Source: Candidatus Zhuqueibacterota bacterium
Lineage (GTDB): Bacteria > Zhuqueibacterota > Zhuqueibacteria > Oceanimicrobiales > Oceanimicrobiaceae
Assembly (NCBI GenBank): GCA_029261995.1
Contig: JAJDAF010000049.1
Coordinates: 1-64,000 of the forward strand
Direction: 5' to 3'
Length of the DNA stretch: 64,000 bases
The notes below the pieces were generated by a model. It was not told the DNA's origin and made no database searches. It worked only from the letters and a program-made list of their open reading frames with translations. Numbering within the stretch: position 1 is the first letter of the stretch; each line of letters starts with the position of its first letter. A program made the position numbers and the translations under genes. Shown in pieces: positions 1 to 8,276 of the stretch.

Positions 1-592
1 CGCGCTTGCCCAGGGGCAGCACTGAGATCAGGTGGCCGTGGACGCGTTTCCTCAAATAGCGGCCGGCAACAATGGCATTACGCACTGCCGTGCAGGTCTC
101 CGCCACATCTGCCCGAAACTGCTGAATTTTGTCCAGATGTCTTGCCAGGGCCTCGGCTGTGGTTTGCAGCTCCTGCAGCAGTGGCTGGGCTACCTGGTTC
201 TGAGTTTCTGTCTCGGCCGCCGACACCGTGGCCACATGCTGACAAAGCGCCAGCACCTTGTAGCGGTCCGTGGTTTTGACGTTGTCAAGATGGTACAGGT
301 CCAGCACGTAGTCCGCTTGCTCCTGGTCGGCGTTGCTGGTCAGGTCACCCACCACTTTGTCCAGCAGGTCCAGCGCATCTGCCTTAACTGCCTGTGCCAA
401 ACGCCGCTCCTGTGCCACCTGCGCCCGCTGGTTGTCTAAGGTCAGCGTCAGCCCGGCAAAGGCAGGACGCTGTTCTGCGATTTCGGTCTGCAAATCCGCA
501 CGCAAGACGATGCCGCTGCCGGCTGCGCCTTCGTCCATGAGTTTAAACCGCTGGTGCAATTGCACCAGATCTTCATTGCTGAACCCAGACAT
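1..592 (-). CDS. Hypothetical helical protein (5' part only, runs off the left edge)
   Basis: An open minus-strand frame starts at ATG 592 and continues without a stop to base 1, giving at least 197 residues. A good ribosome site (AAGGAG, about 7 nt upstream) supports this start. The protein begins MSGFSNEDLVQLHQRF and is rich in Gln, Ala, Leu and Glu with no signal peptide or membrane segment. It reads as long amphipathic helices, possibly coiled coil (for example ETQNQVAQPLLQELQTTAEA). I do not recognise a family. The plus-strand frames over the same bases are shadows. The C-terminal end lies outside the window, so any domain there is unseen. Confidence 0.7.
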   Translation of the reverse strand, partial: MSGFSNEDLVQLHQRFKLMDEGAAGSGIVLRADLQTEIAEQRPAFAGLTLTLDNQRAQVAQERRLAQAVKADALDLLDKVVGDLTSNADQEQADYVLDLYHLDNVKTTDRYKVLALCQHVATVSAAETETQNQVAQPLLQELQTTAEALARHLDKIQQFRADVAETCTAVRNAIVAGRYLRKRVHGHLISVLPLGKR

Positions 593-738
593 GATGGACT
601 CCTTTCCCTTGTACATACACGTTCATCCATGCGGGCCGCTGTTGTCTTCCCGCCTTTTCCCTAGCGTTCGACGATGCGGGACCGAAGCTTGAATTGATTC
701 GCAAAAATCACCAAAATTAAACCTTAACCTACGATATT

Positions 739-1347
739 AGAAAAATTCCGGATCAATTGATGAAACTTTTGCAACACGGAACAATCCACCGGGACTACGC
801 CAGACAATTTTCCGACCAAACCACAATCCAACACGACCACGCAAGGAAATTACTTGACCACGGACGAGTCCATCGAGACCAAAGTACAATCCATCCGGGC
901 AAAACTATAATCCATCGTGACCAAACAACAAAATTAGTTGACCACGGAAGAGTCCATCGAGACCAAAGTACAGCCCAACCGGACAAAACAACAATCCATC
1001 GCGACCAACTGACATAATTTTCGGACCACGGAAGAGAATTAATTGACCAAACTACAATCCAACCGGACAAGACAACGATCCATCGGGACCAAGTAACATA
1101 ATTTTCAGACCACGGAAGAGAATTAATTGACCAAACTATAATCCATCCGGGCAAGACAACAATCCATCGAGACCACATAACAAAATTTCCGAACCACGGA
1201 ATAGATGGACAAGACCAAAGAACAAAATTTTCAGGCCACGGAACAAAATTTCCTGACCAAAAAACAAACCATCCGGGCAAAACAACAGTCCATCGCGACC
1301 AAATCACAAAACACACGTACGAAACTACAACGTCTTATCACGACCTG
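739..1347. repeat. Array of about 29 degenerate 21-bp tandem repeats
   Basis: Starting at 739 (clear from 781), units begin every 21 bases (781, 802, 823, 844 ... 1306, 1327). A typical unit is ACAATCCATCG followed by NGACCAAAC and A. About a third of units are a second type with ACAAAATTTTC and then GACCACGGA. Adjacent units differ by several substitutions, but no indel disturbs the 21-base phase over about 600 bp. The period equals seven codons and about two helical turns. One plus frame therefore reads as heptads (TIHRDQT, KLVDHGR) with two in-frame TAA stops, and one minus frame stays open (WSRWIVV, LPGWIVV). Neither looks like a real protein. Confidence 0.85.
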
Positions 1348-1765
1348 GAGCGCTTAGCAAAATCAGGCCCAAAATCAATGACAAGAACAGCATAATGTCC
1401 CTTCTTTGGGTGTTAAAATCTCGGCCGAAACAGTTGGGGTAAACCTCAAGATATCCATAAGGACCAAGACAGTTATTATTTTTCCTTGACTTTGGTAGAA
1501 TTTATCTCTTTTTTTTGTGTGGATGCACTACATATCCCCTCCAGATATCGTATGATGAGATTCTTGAAGAAGGGTCCTCGCAGCGAGAAAATTAGACTAC
1601 GAGTCTTTGGGTTTCCCATTGACCGCCGGCCCTTTCCTCTACTATAAGTTCCATTTGCAGTCTTTGCACCCGTCACGCGACGACGTTTTTTTCACCTAGG
1701 AAGTATCTCCTCTAAGCTCTTGATGCAAAGGCTCTGCCTTCTTGTCTAGTTAATTCAAGCCTCTG
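1348..1765. other. Intergenic stretch, nothing recognised
   Basis: About 400 bp between the 21-bp array and the nested inverted repeat. It is AT-rich with poly-T runs near 1480-1515. The 66-codon minus-strand frame at 1476-1676 has no ribosome site or recognisable content, so I do not call it a gene. Confidence 0.5.
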
Positions 1766-1860
1766 TGTGTTAGCTTTTAGTGGCTAAGACAGATTGATGC
1801 ACCCTGTTAGCAAAGAAAGGGGCAGAGACTAACAGGGATTGCTAAAAGCAATAAAACACA
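1766..1860. other. Nested inverted repeats, possible structured RNA or regulatory element
   Basis: An inner perfect 9-bp inverted repeat, CCCTGTTAG (1802-1810) and CTAACAGGG (1829-1837), closes an 18-nt loop. It sits inside an outer pair, GCTTTTAG (1773-1780) and CTAAAAGC (1842-1849), which is extended by TGTGT (1766-1770) and ACACA (1856-1860) after an asymmetric bulge. The element lies 120 bp upstream of the membrane protein at 1982. It has no U-tract, so it is not an obvious terminator. Its function is unknown. Confidence 0.5.
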
Positions 1861-1981
1861 CATCTCTAAGTCATCACTCTTGCTTAAGGTGGTGCTGCCA
1901 AATGTGGCTCAGCATATTTGGCCAATATAGTGCATCTGCTAATTCTAAGGTGCTGCTTCGGATTACCTGGAGAAATGTTGA

Positions 1982-2836
1982 ATGAAAGAATCGCAAACGG
2001 TCTGGCTAGACATGCACGTGCGCTTCCGTCGCGACATCCGGTGGCTGAGCGGCGCTATCCTCCTTTTGGGGTTGACAGCAGTATTCGACGGTCAGTCCAA
2101 CTACGACCGCCTGTCGGAAGAATACCATTTTGCTGTTGACCTCATTCTGGAAGAACAGGTACAAAGGGCTTTCGAAGAGGAAATAAAATCCGTGTTTGTC
2201 CAAGAGAAACAAGACAATGCGCCTGAGTGGGAAGAACTTCCATCAACCGTTATAGTGGAAATGAGAGAAATCCAAGGACTACATCGAACATATGTGCGGG
2301 CTTTGGCGGCCAAGAAAGACAAGGAGGTCTTCAAGGTTGGCAATCAGTCTCTCGGCCTGGCGGCCTACACCATCGCTCTCAGGTATGGTCCATTTATTCT
2401 GCTATTAGCAATGCTCTGGCCTCTGCTCTCCATACGAAAACTGCATCGCCACCTGTCCGCAGCAGCAAAACCAGAGAGCTTCGTGCAAGCAAAACTGAAT
2501 TCGCTGTTTTTTGAGCGCATAACCTCGCACTATGGCCAGGGTTGGAGGCGGCACGTCTTTCTTAGTCTAACTTTTCTGTTTGTGCTTGCTTTGAGCACGC
2601 CCATTGTTTTTGCAGCCACCCGCACCCTGGTACAAGCAGATTTGCGTGTCGCCATCAATAAAGAAGGAAACATAATTCCGATAAGCGACGACCCCTTGAC
2701 ACCACGCATTCTAATGGACATACACAGTCCACTTTTGGAACACGCCCGTGGGGAATTGATTACCCTTAGCCTCGCCTCATCGATTGTCTTCGTGCTTCTT
2801 CTATTAGTGGGCTTGACAACAATAGACCGGAATTGA
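1982..2836 (+). CDS. Multi-pass membrane protein of unknown function
   Basis: 284 residues starting at ATG 1982, with a weak GGAG about 10 nt upstream. Four hydrophobic segments are visible, near residues 20-36 (LSGAILLLGLTAVF), 128-148 (ALRYGPFILLLAMLWPLL), 190-212 (VFLSLTFLFVLALSTPIVF) and 258-280 (LASSIVFVLLLLVGL). A charged region of about 85 residues lies between the first two and probably sits in the periplasm. I do not recognise a family. It ends 29 bp before the start of the beta-barrel protein at 2866, so the two probably form a transcription unit. Confidence 0.7.
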   Translation: MKESQTVWLDMHVRFRRDIRWLSGAILLLGLTAVFDGQSNYDRLSEEYHFAVDLILEEQVQRAFEEEIKSVFVQEKQDNAPEWEELPSTVIVEMREIQGLHRTYVRALAAKKDKEVFKVGNQSLGLAAYTIALRYGPFILLLAMLWPLLSIRKLHRHLSAAAKPESFVQAKLNSLFFERITSHYGQGWRRHVFLSLTFLFVLALSTPIVFAATRTLVQADLRVAINKEGNIIPISDDPLTPRILMDIHSPLLEHARGELITLSLASSIVFVLLLLVGLTTIDRN

Positions 2837-2865
2837 GCAGGGTTGGTCTCAAAAAGAGGAGATAC

Positions 2866-4332
2866 ATGAGCAGAATACCAATCATCGTGTTGTGGGTGAT
2901 GTTGGTTAGTGGGCAACCAGCATTGACGCAAGTGATTTCCGTCCAGGGCAAAATCAGCTGCAAGAAGATGCTCATCGCTAAGTGCATCGACAACATTCGT
3001 GTCACCCTGGACATACCTGGAGACTACTCGGCGGTGACGGACACCAAGGGAACATTCAGGATAAACCGTGTACCGAACCGTTATCTGGGCACGAGAATAA
3101 CCGTGATTTTAGGGCGGGGGGATACATTCATCGCCACTGAAACGGCGACCTTAAGTGTGGCAAATGGCAAGGCAAGAAGCGGAGGCCCCAACAGTGCTAA
3201 CCTCGTCGTCGAATCAGACTGCTTCAGTTGTGATGAAAATGAATCTGTTATTTCGAAGACGTTCAAACGCCTTGCGTGGGGAGTTGCGAGTGCGGTCGGC
3301 GCTCTCGTTAATGAATCGCACAATGCGACCGGAAGTCAGACCAAAGTAACAATGGGCAGCGGTCAGGGTTTTCCAACGCACCTGGAACCTGAACTCTCGA
3401 CAAGCCAAATTAACAGTGGCGAGTTCCTTTCTTACCCTTTTAGCGCGTCCACGGCGAGTCCTGGATTTGCGTTTTCACCGACGATGAACTACGCACGTAG
3501 TATTTTCTCAAACCCTGCTGCTATGAATCGAACGTCTGGGGGGGAAAGCCAGGTGTTGACGAACTTCAACGATCAATTGAATGTAAGTTTGCTAGTTCCG
3601 CTTGGCAACAGCTTTCGTATCGGCCTGGGATATGCCTGGTATCAGCAGACGGAACATCGAAATGTCTTCGAAAAAGCTTTTTCGGTCAACCATGAGAACG
3701 CGCTCGAAACTGTTGAACAGGCGTATTTTGTCGCAACGTCTGTTAGGCTTCATTCACAGCTTAGCCTGGGACTCACCGCGAAATATATCTCCCAGTCAAG
3801 CGAAATTCCGATCGTATTTGCAGAGACCGTTGTGGATTCGAATAACCTGGTTGGTGTCCGCGTCGGTGCTTCTCAGGACAGAATAGACTCCGGCTACTAT
3901 GATATTGATATAGGTGCTCACTTTGAGATAGTACCGGGTTTGAATATGGGTCTTAGTCTATTGAATCTGGCAGGAACGAAACTCTTGGCAAAGGACAATT
4001 ACGCCATCCTGGACAATCATTTTATCAGTTATGCCTACCCGGACCCATTCCCCCAAAATGAAACAACCTTGCGAGCTTTGGGGCTTGGCTTTTCTTATCA
4101 AAGAGGCAAGGTCCACTATGGAAGCGACCTGCAAATAAACGAAGACGGCGAAGGTTCATTTTCCCTGGGTTTTCTCTATCAACCCTTTTCAACAGCAACG
4201 TTTTCGGTCGGGTATGCCTCCGAGCACGACTCGTTCATTGCTTCGATGCAATATAGCTTTGTTAGCTACGCTTTTAATAAGAATGATGTTTTTGGCAACT
4301 CACATCTAGCAGGTTTGGTAGTGCGATTTTAG
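2866..4332 (+). CDS. Secreted outer-membrane beta-barrel protein with N-terminal regulatory-like domain
   Basis: 488 residues. I chose ATG 2866 because AGAGGAG lies 6-8 nt upstream and a signal peptide follows directly (MSRIPIIVLWVMLVSGQ). A TTG 33 bp further upstream is in frame but lacks both. Residues about 20-110 look like a carboxypeptidase-regulatory-like (CarboxypepD_reg) beta-sandwich (VTDTKGTFRINRVPNRYLG). From about residue 200 the sequence alternates like a transmembrane beta-barrel, with the phrase FSNPAAMNR seen in PorV/FadL-type outer-membrane proteins of the FCB group, and it ends in phenylalanine. I infer an outer-membrane barrel; transport or secretion function is not shown. 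Confidence 0.7.
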   Translation: MSRIPIIVLWVMLVSGQPALTQVISVQGKISCKKMLIAKCIDNIRVTLDIPGDYSAVTDTKGTFRINRVPNRYLGTRITVILGRGDTFIATETATLSVANGKARSGGPNSANLVVESDCFSCDENESVISKTFKRLAWGVASAVGALVNESHNATGSQTKVTMGSGQGFPTHLEPELSTSQINSGEFLSYPFSASTASPGFAFSPTMNYARSIFSNPAAMNRTSGGESQVLTNFNDQLNVSLLVPLGNSFRIGLGYAWYQQTEHRNVFEKAFSVNHENALETVEQAYFVATSVRLHSQLSLGLTAKYISQSSEIPIVFAETVVDSNNLVGVRVGASQDRIDSGYYDIDIGAHFEIVPGLNMGLSLLNLAGTKLLAKDNYAILDNHFISYAYPDPFPQNETTLRALGLGFSYQRGKVHYGSDLQINEDGEGSFSLGFLYQPFSTATFSVGYASEHDSFIASMQYSFVSYAFNKNDVFGNSHLAGLVVRF

Positions 4333-4600
4333 TGAATTCACCGCTGAACAATGTTGTGAAACTCTTGATGAGCATTCGTCTCTTGACGAGTCGATTCAAA
4401 CGTGAAGCTTCGAATAGAGATTTGAGCTGCACCTTATCTCACACCAACGTCAATTTTTCTTACACTAGAGGTAGACAAAATAGTCTCAAATATGTTTTTG
4501 TGTATTGCAAAACTGTGGCCAAAGGATGTTTTCTTTCCGGACAGCCCCAAGTGAGAGATTGTCTCTTGTTCCTAAATAGCTTGAAGAAGGAGGCGTAGTT
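4333..4600 (+). other. Intergenic stretch, no supported gene
   Basis: About 270 bp. An 88-codon frame (4332-4598) fills it, but it has no ribosome site, overlaps the preceding stop, and its product has no recognisable feature. The last bases carry the strong GAAGGAGG ribosome site of the next gene. Confidence 0.5.
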
Positions 4601-7600
4601 ATGTCAATTTCCCAAAATGATGTCTTCAAATTCGTAAACCTTCGTCATCATGTTGGTGGCTTGACCATTGAGCCCACCGAAGATGTGTCGGATAGTGAAG
4701 CCATCGACCGGCTTCAGCAACCAGCTGATGGTTCGGAACCAGGTGGGGAAGCAGATGAACTGCGAATAGATCCGGAAAATCCATCACCAGAAGTGCTCTC
4801 ACGTCTAAGCGGTCTATCCGTTCTTACTGAGGAAGAATTGGGAGAACTGAGATTAAGAAAGGTTCATGAAGTCCTTGAAAGCGAGAATCCAACTACTTTT
4901 GCAAGGCTGGAGGAGCTACGGATCAAAATTCAAGGTGAAAGAATAAGTTTACGGGAGTTTTCAACCACCGCCGAATTTGTCGAGTCTTATCGACAATTAA
5001 CAGATTCATGGCTGATCTCCAAACTTAGTAAAACAGATACTCCGCCAATTGATAAGATGGAGAACCTCATTAGAGCGGCACATTTGTCACTGCGATTGCA
5101 GGTACGTCCGGGTTCGTTGCAGGAGCCCGGCATCATAGCCCGACTGCGAAAAGCACAAATTGTATTTCCACGAACGTGGCGTGTGCTGCATTATCGCTTT
5201 CAAGACCTTGACAAAACCTATTCGGAAAGACTCCACAATACTCAACCTCCTTCAAAATCTGATCTTCGGCAAAGAATTTCGGCAAAAAAACAGGCTTTTG
5301 TGACGCTCGAAAAAAAGATCGCTATTCAGGAATCCATTCAATCAAAATCGCTTCGTACCTATTGGCGGTGGAAAAACATTGTTACAATAGCAAGACAAGC
5401 GAAGAAAGCAGAAACGCTTCAGGCGCAGGCAAGCAGCATTCTCGATGCACAATTCTTCAGTATGCTTAGAGATCGTCTAACTCAGGAAGAACTGGATGTA
5501 TTCGAAGATACATTTGGAGAAAACCCTGAAAACAAATGGCCGGATTTTGATAGTGTGCAAGGCGAACTCGAACCTTCACCGACAATAGCAGAGGCGAATG
5601 ATGCTTGCGCCCAAATTCGTGTTTGGGAGGACGAAGAGAAAGAAGACATCCCACTACCGCCAGACCATGTCCCCTCTGATGATCGGCCGGCCATGCGCGC
5701 GCTTGGCTGGGGAGATTTGGTGGTAGCTCGTGAGAGCCTGGTCGATTATGATGCCAATGAGATTGCTCACATTGAAAATGTATTATCTGGCGAAGAAAAG
5801 GTCAGAGAACACGAACGCACCAAAACCACCGAGGAATTTACCGAGACGGAAACGACTGAAGAAACCGAAACGGAACGAGACCTGCAAACGACAGACAGGC
5901 ACGAACTTCAATCTCAAAGTCAAAAAACTATCCAACAGGATTTTTCCATTGATGCAGGCGTTAATACTTCCGGCAAATATGGACTTACCCAGGTGGATAC
6001 GTCTTTGGACGTTAATTTCAGCCGAGGGTCCAACGAGTCTCGGAGTTCAGCAACTAATGTGGCCAAAGAGGTGGTTTCACGTACAGTCGAACGCGTTTTT
6101 GAGTCTGTTAGGAAGTTGCGACGGCTCACGATTACCGAACAGATACGGGAACTCAACAAGCACAGCATAAGAAATGTTGCTGCTGAGGGAAAGGGGCAAC
6201 CATCATCGTTTAGCGGTGTCTACATGTGGGTGGAGAAGGTTCATGAGGTGGAGTTACGGCACTATGGAACACGGATGATGTTTGAGTTTCATATCCCTGA
6301 ACCGGCAGTTTCTTTGTTGGAACGTTTGCAAGATAAACCTGAAGTGAAAGCTCGTAAACCTGCGCCACTGGCAATTGGTCCTGGGGCTGTTTCAGAAGCA
6401 AATTATTTGTGTCTGACCAAACTTTATGGTGTCCAAGATGTTGAGCCGCCACCACCCAAATTTGTAAAAGTTGGTTATTCGTGGAAAACATCTCCCGATG
6501 AAAGCGCTGAAAATTGGGCCGAGAGTACGGCAAGCGAAAAGGTAAACATCCCGGAAAATTATATACCTCTCTCTGGCATAGCCAACCTGACAGCCCCAAG
6601 ATTTAGAATCAAGAGAACCGAGGGTGCGGATGATGTGCGGCAGGTTAATAGAGTTCACCTGTACTGCGCTATTGGTGGTCAGGAGATATTCGATGAGGCC
6701 GCGCCGCACAAATCAACAAAAGAATTTGAACTTACATCCCCACAGACCTGGCCTCAAGGGGGTATACCGGTTTCATTTCTAGCGAGAGGGCATTGGGATA
6801 GAGCCTTGGTTGCCAATGTAGCTCTTCTATGCGAGCGTACGCCGCAATCGTTAGTTGACTGGAAGCTGCGTACCTGGGAGAAAATTCGTGAGGCTCATCA
6901 GGTTTTGATACAGGAGTACGACCGGGCTGTTGAAGAAGCTCAATTTCAAGATAGTGCATTATTTGAAATTCAAACTCGTCCGGCAGTGGAAAATCGACGA
7001 ATCGAGAAAGACGAGCTTAAAAAATGGGCAATTAAGACTGTGCGGCTTGCCACGTACCAGTTTAACGCAGTCCGCCAGGAAGGCGATTTTCAGGAAATCG
7101 ACCCTCTAAATTCGGATATGCAGGCGCCCATTGTCAACTTTTTTGAAGAAGCTTTTGAATGGCGGCAGATGTCTTATTTTCTCTACCCTTATTTTTGGGG
7201 CAGACGTGATGCCTGGAAGCTGCGCCAACGAGTTTTTGACAAGGCCGACCCTCAACACAATGCGTTTCTCCAGGCTGGGGCTGCCAAGGTTATTGTGCCT
7301 GTAACTCCTGGGTATGAAGAGCGTCTGCTGCATTACATCGAGTCGGAGAATACCGTTGAGCGCGAGAAGATTAAAAGTCCCGCGCAAAAGCCGGATGTTT
7401 CATATTACGAAGATTTATGGCTTGAGCTACTGCTAAACAAGAACGAAGAACTGGCACACGGCCTCGGTACCTTGTCTGTAGAAAAGGACAATACCCGCGT
7501 TCGGATAGGCGTTGCATTAGATGATGACGACAGTCCTCGCTGGCGAGTGTCTGAACGTGATGTCGGGCGCGAGTTATTTATCGGTGGCGATAGGTATCTT

Positions 7601-7771
7601 ATTGCATCTGTAGGGGATGATGACGAATTTCATCTGAATGAACCTTACAAAGGCGAGACGAATGACCGTGTCAAATATGCCACCGGTAGCGTGCCATACG
7701 GGCCGCCATGGCTGGTGAGAATTCCAACGTCGTTGGTGATTTTAAGTGATGAGAAGGAGAAGATTACTTGA
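4601..7771 (+). CDS. Large (1056 aa) protein of unrecognised family with Thr/Glu-rich central segment
   Basis: Starts at ATG 4601 after GAAGGAGG. There is no signal peptide or membrane segment. Residues about 50-330 are charged and helical. Around residues 400-425 there is a repetitive Thr/Glu stretch (TETETTEETETERDLQTT), followed by a region reading like a conserved domain (residues 430-570: FSIDAGVNTSGKYG, VSRTVERVFESVRKLRR, VYMWVEKVHEVELRHYG, MMFEFHIPEP). From memory this central block resembles large proteins encoded near phage-tail-like or contractile-injection loci, but no sheath, tube or baseplate gene is present here. The C-terminal 120 residues are duplicated in decayed form just downstream. 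An OmpA-domain protein follows. Function unknown. Confidence 0.75.
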   Translation: MSISQNDVFKFVNLRHHVGGLTIEPTEDVSDSEAIDRLQQPADGSEPGGEADELRIDPENPSPEVLSRLSGLSVLTEEELGELRLRKVHEVLESENPTTFARLEELRIKIQGERISLREFSTTAEFVESYRQLTDSWLISKLSKTDTPPIDKMENLIRAAHLSLRLQVRPGSLQEPGIIARLRKAQIVFPRTWRVLHYRFQDLDKTYSERLHNTQPPSKSDLRQRISAKKQAFVTLEKKIAIQESIQSKSLRTYWRWKNIVTIARQAKKAETLQAQASSILDAQFFSMLRDRLTQEELDVFEDTFGENPENKWPDFDSVQGELEPSPTIAEANDACAQIRVWEDEEKEDIPLPPDHVPSDDRPAMRALGWGDLVVARESLVDYDANEIAHIENVLSGEEKVREHERTKTTEEFTETETTEETETERDLQTTDRHELQSQSQKTIQQDFSIDAGVNTSGKYGLTQVDTSLDVNFSRGSNESRSSATNVAKEVVSRTVERVFESVRKLRRLTITEQIRELNKHSIRNVAAEGKGQPSSFSGVYMWVEKVHEVELRHYGTRMMFEFHIPEPAVSLLERLQDKPEVKARKPAPLAIGPGAVSEANYLCLTKLYGVQDVEPPPPKFVKVGYSWKTSPDESAENWAESTASEKVNIPENYIPLSGIANLTAPRFRIKRTEGADDVRQVNRVHLYCAIGGQEIFDEAAPHKSTKEFELTSPQTWPQGGIPVSFLARGHWDRALVANVALLCERTPQSLVDWKLRTWEKIREAHQVLIQEYDRAVEEAQFQDSALFEIQTRPAVENRRIEKDELKKWAIKTVRLATYQFNAVRQEGDFQEIDPLNSDMQAPIVNFFEEAFEWRQMSYFLYPYFWGRRDAWKLRQRVFDKADPQHNAFLQAGAAKVIVPVTPGYEERLLHYIESENTVEREKIKSPAQKPDVSYYEDLWLELLLNKNEELAHGLGTLSVEKDNTRVRIGVALDDDDSPRWRVSERDVGRELFIGGDRYLIASVGDDDEFHLNEPYKGETNDRVKYATGSVPYGPPWLVRIPTSLVILSDEKEKIT

Positions 7772-7888
7772 TTAAGAAGGTTGGATCTTGAGGGAATAGT
7801 CAACAAATTGGCATAAATGAGTGACATGTCGAACCGAAGAGGTAGGGGCATGTAAAAGAATGGTTTGTTAATTATCTGCCTGCTGCTT

Positions 7889-8276
7889 TCCTACTATGAA
7901 GATTTATGGCTTGAGTTTGCTGCTCAAGAAGAATGAAGCGATCGGGCACGGGCTTTGGCACTTTCGCAATTGAAAAAGGTAAGACGTTGGTCAAGCTCAA
8001 TACTGTATTGGGTGAAAATGATAGCCCGCGGTGGCTGCTGTCAGGACGCGATATCGAACGCGAATCTTTTACAGTGGTGACAGATATCTTATTACATCAC
8101 TGGTGGATGACAATGATGAGCAATTTTATCTGGACGCTCCTACAGCGGTCAAACAGATGCCAACGCAAATTCGATACCGGCAGCGTGGCTTATGGGCCGC
8201 CATGGCTGTGAGAATCCCGACTTCTTTGGTGATTTTGAGCAATGAGAAAGAAAGGTTGACTACGGAGAAAAAATGA
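7889..8276 (+). pseudogene. Decayed tandem duplicate of the 3' end of the 1056-aa gene
   Basis: The sequence realigns to 7405-7771, the last ~120 codons of the preceding gene: YYEDLWLE, then LLKKNEAIGHGLGTFAIEK, NDSPRW, GRDIERE, SGDRYLI, DTGSVAYGPPWL and IPTSLVILSNEKE all recur. The copy has no single open frame. At least four single-base indels (after CTTGAG, in GGGCTTTGG, near TTTTACAGTGG and in the PPWL region) move it between frames. It lacks the first 935 codons and a start. The last bases overlap the ATG of the next gene, so the original gene may have been directly coupled to that gene before the duplication. Confidence 0.85.

Noticed and set aside
32-692. Plus-strand frames at the left edge
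   Set aside because: The minus strand is open throughout with a strong ribosome site and sensible helical product; the plus frames are Cys/Leu-rich shadows.
757-1316. Open frames on both strands across the 21-bp array, giving heptad-repeat peptides
   Set aside because: A 21-bp period keeps any stop-free frame open automatically. The plus frame contains two TAA stops, the minus product is an implausible Trp/Pro/Val repeat, and neither has a ribosome site.
739-1347. CRISPR array
   Set aside because: Units are contiguous 21-mers with no constant repeat plus unique spacer pattern, and no cas gene is present.
1476-1676. Minus-strand 66-codon frame
   Set aside because: No start signal and a Lys/Ser/Arg-rich, unconserved-looking product.
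4332-4598. 88-codon plus-strand frame between the barrel gene and the 1056-residue gene
   Set aside because: No ribosome site, a non-ATG-like beginning overlapping the previous stop, and no recognisable product.
7889-8276. Two overlapping frames (7933-8211 and 8031-8276) as genes
   Set aside because: Both are pieces of the same frameshifted copy of the preceding gene's tail.
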